Origin: Burkholderiales bacterium
GTDB taxonomy: Bacteria > Pseudomonadota > Gammaproteobacteria > Burkholderiales > Burkholderiaceae_B
Length of the DNA: 5,881 nucleotides
Direction of reading: 5' to 3'
Assembly (NCBI GenBank): GCA_005788065.1
Contig: SXZD01000193.1
Coordinates: forward strand, 1 to 5,881
The translations under genes and the position numbers were made by a program. This document shows positions 5,581-5,881 of this stretch, piece after piece. The notes beneath the pieces are model-generated. The model was not told the DNA's origin. It made no database searches and worked only from the letters and a program-made list of their open reading frames with translations. Each line of letters starts with the position of its first letter. Position 1 is the stretch's first letter.

Positions 5581-5817
5581 ATGAATACACAAACCGAGAA
5601 CGACATGACCGACTGGAACGAGCAGGCACGACTCAAATTGCGTGAGATTCTGCTGCGAAAAAAAATCAGCTACAAAAAACTGGTGGTGCTGCTGGCTGAT
5701 GTGGACGTGGTAGAAACAGAGCGTGCCATCCAGGGAAAAATGGCGAGGGGGACTTTTTCTTTTGCTTTCTTTCTTCAGTGCATGAAGGCACTGGGCATCA
5801 GCAACGTCGATTTCTAA
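5581..5817 (+). CDS. Small DUF6471 domain protein, HTH-like
   Basis: A 78-residue protein resembling the DUF6471 family of small proteobacterial proteins, which look like compact helix-turn-helix domains of the Cro/C1 style; no function is established. The family pattern is seen as W12, LKLREILLRKKISYKKLVVLL (18-38), an acidic ETERAI (45-50) and the strongly conserved-looking RGTFSFAFFLQCMKALG (56-72) near the C-terminus. Family assignment is from memory of the pattern, not a search. The start is uncertain: ATG 5581 has no Shine-Dalgarno, while ATG 5605 (giving MTDWNEQAR, 70 residues) has GAGAA five bases upstream and matches the usual short N-terminus better. The gene stands alone after a long intergenic region and converges with a partial gene at the right edge. 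It is A-rich compared with the left-hand operon and carries a run of eight A at 5658-5665. Confidence 0.72.
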   Translation: MNTQTENDMTDWNEQARLKLREILLRKKISYKKLVVLLADVDVVETERAIQGKMARGTFSFAFFLQCMKALGISNVDF

Positions 5818-5881
5818 TATCGACCGGCCCCCAGAACTTCCATCACCTCCCGGATACCCAGCAGCTTTTGCAGCATCCACA
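5814..5881 (-). CDS. C-terminal end of an unidentified protein, cut by window edge
   Basis: On the - strand a frame enters from the right edge and runs 21 codons to TAG at 5816-5814. The peptide ends LLGIREVMEVLGAGRY, which has the look of a real helical C-terminus, and 14 of its 21 codons end in G or C, like the other genes. The two competing - strand frames either stop almost at once or run as a shadow through the DUF6471 gene. The stop overlaps the DUF6471 stop by four bases (shared CTAA). I do not recognise the family from so short a piece. Confidence 0.4.
   Translation of the reverse strand, partial: WMLQKLLGIREVMEVLGAGRY

Noticed and set aside
5554..5880. A 108-codon - strand frame opposite the DUF6471 gene
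   Set aside because: Composition is not protein-like and it covers the DUF6471 pattern on the + strand; the alternative - frame ending at 5814 looks more natural.

Overview
This window looks like chromosomal DNA of a betaproteobacterium, most likely Burkholderiales. The reasons are moderately high GC, the order accC, prmA, a zinc-ribbon/DUF3426 membrane protein and a PfkB-family kinase, and an Ala/Lys/Pro-rich histone H1-like protein of the kind found in Bordetella and Burkholderia relatives. The taxonomic call is an inference from gene order and protein style; no search was run.

Bases 1-3748 hold five genes on the + strand that read as one transcription unit. They are the 3' end of accC (biotin carboxylase), prmA (ribosomal protein L11 methyltransferase), a zinc-ribbon/DUF3426 single-pass membrane protein, a PfkB-family sugar or nucleoside kinase, and a small glycine-zipper lipoprotein. 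Spacings are a 4-base GTGA overlap, then gaps of 15, 21 and 19 bases. The promoter must lie to the left, presumably ahead of accB/accC. The unit mixes lipid synthesis, translation-factor modification and envelope functions, so it is better seen as a conserved housekeeping cluster than as one pathway.

Bases 3753-5040 lie on the - strand. A YggT-family integral membrane protein converges on the lipoprotein gene with only 4 bases between the stop codons. Upstream of it is the histone H1-like gene, which has a strong ribosome binding site and ends at a clear Rho-independent terminator (4402-4435), so yggT is probably transcribed separately. The H1-like gene contains an internal 81-base (27-residue) tandem repeat.

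Bases 5041-5580 are a roughly 540-base, AT-richer divergent intergenic region. It should carry the promoters for the H1-like gene and for the small DUF6471 gene on its right. It has one perfect TTGACA hexamer and a weak 65-codon open frame, but no RNA gene that I can recognise. The window ends with the complete DUF6471-type gene (5581-5817, +) and what looks like the last 21 codons of an unidentified - strand gene converging on it.

I see no mobile element, CRISPR array, tRNA or rRNA, and nothing that clearly forms an undescribed system. The points most worth following are the repeat-bearing H1-like gene, the DUF6471 gene with its long leader region, and the kinase of unknown substrate.
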